48,205 bases of DNA from Selaginella moellendorffii. Taxonomy: Eukaryota > Streptophyta > Lycopodiopsida > Selaginellales > Selaginellaceae. The translations under genes and the position numbers were made by a program. The notes beneath the pieces were generated by a model. It had not been told where the DNA came from, did no database searches, and saw nothing but the letters and a program-made list of their open reading frames with translations. The stretch spans positions 614,216-662,420 of the forward strand of contig NW_003314338.1 of the NCBI RefSeq assembly GCF_000143415.4. The letters run 5' to 3'. Within the stretch, counting starts at the first letter, position 1. Each line of letters begins with the position of its first letter. Shown here in pieces: positions 42,966 to 48,205 of the stretch.

Positions 42966-43800
42966 CTTTCTAAGAAAGAGTAACAACCACTTTTTTACTC
43001 TTAACACCAGACTTTATCTAATTCAATTGCATTAGCTTAATAAAACAATATCCCTTTTAAGCTATTATCTACTAAAGTTCAAGTCAACCAAAGCCAACTC
43101 TAAACCCTCAGCTAAAGCATACAACCACCAAGACTAAGTCAAGAATAATGATAGGTTACTACTCTCTTAGAGTCTAATCTATACAATTTACCACCAAACA
43201 CAACACTATAAAAAAAAAGCACAAGGGTTATCTTTTTAAATAAGAGCAACAATCACTTTTTTACTTTAACTCTAGACATTATCTAATTCAATTTTATTAG
43301 ACTCAAAAGTTAACATCCCTTTCCATCCACATCATACAAATTACCAACTAAAGTTCAAATTAACTGAAGTCAACTTTAACCCTTTCACTAATTTATAAAA
43401 ATAGAATGATTTTCAAACAAAATAATCAATAGATCAACCATTGGAAACATATAAGAAAAATTCTAGAAAATTTTCCATCCTAGAGAAAGGACATTCAATT
43501 CAAATATGCAAATTCTTAAGACCCATCCAACTTCCTCCTACCTATAGATTCACTTCAACACAAATTTTTATGATCTAATAAAACTCTTAAGTGCTTAATA
43601 ACATGCTTATATATATATTTTTATATCACACTAACACTCTTTTTCAATCATCTTCAAAATCTAATATAAAGCCAAAATACTAATTAAAAAAATGATATGA
43701 GAAATCAAATTTTAAGGAAAATTCCTCATTAGTCAAAATAATAATGCTACTTCCACTAACACAAATGTCAATTTCATAATTACACACCTTTCCATCCAAT
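42966..43800 (-). mobile_element. Family A interior, copy C (decayed, inverted)
   Basis: The reverse complement is collinear with 21120-22000 of copy A: gaattttccttaaaatttgatt, agagtgttagtg, the ggatggaaaattttctag block, then the leader block gttagtggaagtagcatt. A stretch around 42970-43110 and another around 43235-43400 (both with acttttttactc / acttttttactttaac, then tttatctaattcaatt) seem to be tandem copies of one ~270-bp part. It proves that the leader in copy A (about 21120-21165) is part of the family. Confidence 0.72.
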
Positions 43801-45949
43801 AATTTACTTCAAGTCTCGATAGATTTATTAACCATGCCTCAATTTTGAAAGGCAGGTGGTTTGTTTTTCTTGAAGAGCTAGGACTTAAAGTGCCATTTAT
43901 ATTGAAAGGTTTAAACTTGAAATCACACTTCCTTTGCAAGTATAAAATTGATTTAACTATCAAAGTCAAGCTATCTATCAAAGTGCCAATATATGTTAAC
44001 TTTGCTGTTTTTTCCAAGTGTTGAAGATGAGTTGATAGTTCACATCCTCCATTGATGGAGATGATAGTGATAAAAATATTAGCATGTCTAAAGTTGTAAG
44101 CTTTAGACATGTTCTTTCAGCTTCCTTAATATCATTTTGGCACTTGAATCCACATTCACACTCCATAGTATTAGATGGGATCACCATAATAGCAGTCTAT
44201 AGTTTTATAGCTTCACTATAAAGTTGATGATAGAAAGTAAAAAAAAGGTTTAAATATTAAACCAAAAATAAGAACAGAAAAAGCTCTTATCTATTAGATC
44301 CACATCTATGTCTAAAATGGCTTTTCACCCTGATTGGAAAGTTTAAGGCTTTCACCTTAAACTTATTTGGATCACAACCAATGATCACATAGAATGAAAC
44401 TTTAAGTTCAAGCCATTCTTACAACTTATGGAAGATTTTTTAAATATATAGTAGTATCAAAAAGTTTGCTAGCTTATAAGCTTCACACACTCATGGATAG
44501 TCTCGTGTTGTGTTGGTATTGCACTCCAAGACATATTGATGTTTAAACCCAACATCATGTTCATAACTTAGGGCATCCTTGTTCTCCAGAATGATCTTCC
44601 AAAAATTTCGAAAGTGTGCAACTCCAACTCCAAATTTAACTCCTAGAAACTGTGATTTCAAAATGTTGATTATGCCTACTATAACTAAAGAGATGCCTAA
44701 GATTTTAATCTCCTTGTATCAAAACCTTTTTTTCAAAGTGTTCAGCTCAAGTAGCACATTGGTGAGAACATGAAATAGAAACTATACCTCCAATCTTTTA
44801 AACATTGCAAGCATCTCATGTTTCACTTGTCTCCTACAATCTTAACAAAACTAGCATTATAGCAACAATCTATATTAGCACCTTTCTTTGAAAAAACCAT
44901 CATACATTGTGTATGCGAAGCAAGTTAAGCTTTTCATTTTATAGATCTTTAAGTTGACTAATTGAAACCCCCATTGAAAGAGAAATTCTAGAGCATTTAA
45001 AAGTGATAAATGCTCAAGAATAACAAAGGGTGATAGCTTTAATACAAATTCCCTATAATGTTGCCTACAAGAAAGATTCATTAAAGAGATTTTTAGCTGA
45101 TTGTGCCTTCTTTCAATTCATAGGAACTCTAAATATACCCTAGCAAAAGGGATATTTGGTAGGTGAATCAATAGATAACATATTAAAACATCACTTGATT
45201 GTCTATATAAAATTCCTTCTAAATAGAGAGTCTATGACTAGACATTTAAAGTTGTGTCAAGAACATTGTTTAAAGTAGTGATTTAGTGCTTAAAAGAAAA
45301 AAATTTAACATTTCAAGAGATTGCTATAGATGGTTGGCTATAGAATAGTTTTAGTTACTCACTTAAAAGAGCAAGCACCTCATTTGATCCTTGTTTATTA
45401 TATTGCTTACAAGAAAACATTAGTGGCAAACAACTTATTCAATTTATTTCAAATCTTCAAGAGGCTTGAAGACTTGGCAAGGAAAATTGGTGGCTGAGTT
45501 AGATGATCTTCATAGAGATGATGATTGCTTAAGTTAATATTATATTTAATTATCTTAATTAATTTTTATTTTTAAAGATTTTGAGGGTTCACTTTTTAAG
45601 TGCCCTTCTTTTTGAGGGCTTTCTAGAGTTTCTTTTGAAATTTTAAATTTTAAAGTTTTAATTTTTTTACAAGGTAAAATAAGTGGTAAAGGGAACTATA
45701 GCCTTCAAAATAGAGGCTTGATACTAATAAGTTATAATAAATAAATGCTATACCCTTTACAACCTTCAATTTGCAAACTCACTAAGAAATAAAATATTAT
45801 AATTATTTTAGTATAATAAATCACATTTGAGAACCTAATTTAAGTTACTACAATGCTACTAATTGCAAGTAGACTAGCATCACTATCAACCATTTTGGGG
45901 TTGATTATTTTTTAAATAAGAAACTTTGCAAACACATTGCTCACCAATC
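43801..45949. other. AT-rich region with a possible decayed transposon ORF
   Basis: Minus-strand frames at 43733-44187 overlap the end of copy C and have no known domain. On the plus strand about 45370-45470 reads APHLILVYYIAYKKTLVANN, faintly like the CIAHRxNL block of hAT-type or related transposases, followed by a hydrophobic Leu/Phe stretch; stops surround it. The rest shows nothing. Confidence 0.3.
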
Positions 45950-46655
45950 ATAAAAATATAATATAGGAATCATAATGATTTGATCATTTAATTAAGCAAT
46001 ACCATAAGTATAGCCCATATCACTACTACAAAGGCTTACATAGTATTAAGTATCAACTCTAATTGATAAAATACAACATAAATGCCACACTTTAATAATA
46101 GAAATTTACAACACTTAACACTACCAACTTTGTTTATAATACAACTCATACTTTCTTTCTAACCAAGTTCAAAACTAATCCAACACTAAACTACTTAAGA
46201 GTAATAATAAAATTCCCCAGAATTGAATTAAGCATTGCAATTCTAACCTTCTGATGGCAAACTTAAGTAAAATGGTTTAATACTTCATTTCTTTCCATCT
46301 CACGGCACACTATTCATAAAACCATTATAATTAACATATATCAAGATAGAGATTTTTGATTGCATGATCTGAATACGAGCAAGGAGATCACACCCCATTG
46401 TAAATCATCTTTCAAAAGACGAAAGATGTTCGTCTTTGATGACTTTCTTTCAAACTCAACTTGATTAAACCTCAAGTTTATATTTATTACTTTTAGTCCA
46501 ATCTTTTAAAAAAAATGGAGAGAGCATAGTAATAACTAATTTAACTAATGGATTAATCCCTATAATTTGTAAACCAAAGAGAACTACTTGAAAGACAATC
46601 TAAATATAAAGGGAAAGGGCCATGAATAAAAATGTATCTACCTTTTTTTTCAATT
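45950..46655 (+). repeat. Dispersed repeat R3, copy 2, with downstream extension
   Basis: 45950-46570 is collinear with 19196-19840 (cactactacaaaggcttaca, actaatccaacactaaacta, attgcatgatctgaa). It is more AT-rich than copy 1, with many C-to-T and G-to-A differences. The next ~90 bp match 39605-39705, so the family extends beyond the part retained in copy 1. Confidence 0.75.
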
Positions 46656-47325
46656 AGTTAAAGATTTTGGGATACTTGGGCTTAAATTTTTTTGGGTTTG
46701 AATAGTATTGCGCTGGGTAAATTAAGAGTCAATCCAACTTTATTAATTGGATTAGAGGAATCACACCATATATTGAGATTAACATTTGAATATAGGGAGC
46801 TGATGATTGTAGGGGATATTATACTTTGATCTATGGATCTATTGTGTTTTAAATAATTTTTGTTTCACATTCACTGTTAAAATAGTTGCATAAATAAAAT
46901 TAAAAGAAAACCTAATATAGCAGAGCAAATTATTTAATGTAAGACAAAGCTCTATTATATGGTATTGCATTGCAATATGATATGGATTTAGAGGAGGAAG
47001 CATTTGGGGAAATTTGCCATCCTTGGAAGAACTAAAAGAGGAATTTGTTGAAAATGACATAAAAGCCATAGATAAGTTGAACTCTCTTGACAACTTATTT
47101 CTGAATAATGTGATGAAGAATCTTTGCACAAATAATACTAGACTCTCGTTTCATAGTGCAATGGGCTTGGAGTTTAGCTCCAAATTCAAGTGCATTACAA
47201 TTAAATACATTTAATATGAGAATTGAACTTCTTTTATAGGTGGTGGAGTTGTAAGAAATTAACTCCCCAAGGTGTCATAGGCTAAAAGATCCCCAAAATC
47301 ACGATTAGAACGATAAAGAATTCAT
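46656..47325. other. AT-rich stretch, nothing recognised
   Basis: Short frames at 46839-47129 (minus) and 47014-47214 (plus) overlap each other and have no domain. Confidence 0.4.
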
Positions 47326-47525
47326 CATATGAGACTGAGTTTGAGATCAAATCTGAGACCAAGTCCAAGACTAAATCTAAAACAAAGTTCAAAACCAAAT
47401 CTAAGATCAAGTTTGAAACCGAGTCCGAATACTAATATAGGTCATGGGTGAAAACCCAAAGCAATCATCTGCTTAAGGGGGATATAAAAGGTTTCAAAAG
47501 TATAATAAAGATAGTGAGGCTAAGG
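47326..47525 (+). mobile_element. Family H LTR copy H6 (array and core fragment)
   Basis: A decayed hexamer array (47330-47430; gagaccaagtcc, gagatcaa, gaaaccgagtcc) followed by gggtgaaaacccaaagcaatc and tttcaaaagtataataaag, the core block of families H and A. No outer ends are seen. Confidence 0.72.
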
Positions 47526-48205
47526 ACCCTGTCTTAAAAAAATTCTTTAGTGGTGTTTAAATTAAGTTGAGGTTGAGATTAGGGGTTAATGGCTTTTAGT
47601 GGGAGTGAGCATGGACTTAAGGGGTGCCAAAGATGCCTTTTAAGGAAGTGCTTAAGAATATCTCCCACTCCCGAAAAGGAAACGAATTGCAATACTCTCA
47701 ACTCAAGTGGAGTGATGCCCCATTTAAATATCATATATCTCATTGGTCCTCACTCTTTCTTAGGGGTTTGGGCCTTCCTTTTGGGATGGAGGTGGGGGAA
47801 TAAGGGTACCCATTCCAGGCCATTAATTTATAGTGTTTCCTCAGTAAAGGATGCATTTAAGGCTTTAGATTTAAAGGGTCTTATGATCAAGTCTTGTTGT
47901 ATCAAGGAGTGTTAAAAACTTAGAGGCTTGGTGTGCTTACCTACTTATTTTTACAAGGAGTGTAATTGAAACCTTAAATCTAATTTAACTTAGGAATGGG
48001 GATTGGGAGAGAATTCAGGAATTATGGATGGATGAATAATACTCTATTGTTTGTACAATGAGTAATTAAATTAAGGTAGGACTAAATAGGAGTTAGTACA
48101 ATAAATAACCTTGGCAAGGGAACTTAACTAAGATTAAGGCAAAGAACGGTGTGGTTCGGCAGAGAGGGCATGATGGTTAGATAGATGAGATAAATTAGAA
48201 AATTA
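47526..48205. other. Unassigned end of window
   Basis: A 108-codon frame (47589-47915) is open and of moderate GC but has no recognisable domain. The region may continue an LTR element past the window edge. Confidence 0.35.

Noticed and set aside
43733-44187. Minus-strand frames of 125 and 63 codons as a gene
   Set aside because: The end lies in the family A interior copy C, and the frames show no domain; they look like repeat-derived chance frames.
45370-45480. Possible hAT-like transposase remnant
   Set aside because: Only one short block (about 20 residues) resembles the family, with stops on both sides; too weak for a feature call.

Overview
The window looks like nuclear DNA of a land plant, most probably a spikemoss (Selaginella moellendorffii or a close relative). 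It has compact GC-rich genes with very short GT-AG introns (45, 56, 61, 55, 68 and 59 bp), plant-type clathrin light chain and SEC23 proteins, and small gene islands set in AT-rich, badly decayed LTR retrotransposon debris. The species is inferred from style and was not tested by a search. There is no rRNA, CRISPR array or bacterial operon, and I recognised no tRNA.

Layout. 1-9.0 kb is repeat-rich: a degenerate Gly/Asn-codon repeat, a decayed copy of a hexamer-bearing LTR (family H), a dead retroelement gag-protease fragment with a 408-bp inverted repeat, and a truncated inverted copy of the neighbouring gene locus. 9.0-12.4 kb is gene island 1: a head-to-head pair made of a degenerate DEAD-box-like protein (minus) and a DUF3669-like protein (plus), with start codons only 56 bp apart. 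12.4-33.0 kb is repeat desert. It holds an inverted pair of dead Ty3/gypsy reverse transcriptase fragments, a 1.66-kb family H solo LTR, and an array of family A LTR elements with non-coding interiors. One family A solo LTR is nested in that array and flanked by a perfect 5-bp target duplication. 33.0-38.8 kb is gene island 2: SEC23 (minus) and clathrin light chain (plus) share a 348-bp divergent promoter, followed by an intronless gene for a basic, Ser/Pro-rich protein with repeated DVT motifs that may be ciliary. 38.8-48.2 kb is AT-rich decayed repeats, including more copies of families H and R3 and a fragment of the family A interior.

How the parts relate. SEC23 (COPII inner coat) and clathrin light chain act in different vesicle coats and may be co-expressed from one promoter, which carries a perfect 12-bp inverted repeat with a GAACCCTA core. 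The same core occurs twice, as direct repeats, in the 56-bp divergent promoter of island 1. The repeats fall into a few families (A, H, R3, SR1), so most of the non-genic DNA can be assigned. The two LTR families A and H appear to share a core block. The least familiar biology is in island 1: a protein that keeps the layout of a DEAD-box helicase but has lost all its catalytic motifs, paired with a protein of a family best known from fungi. Part of this locus has been copied in inverted orientation next door, with a 2.8-kb deletion.
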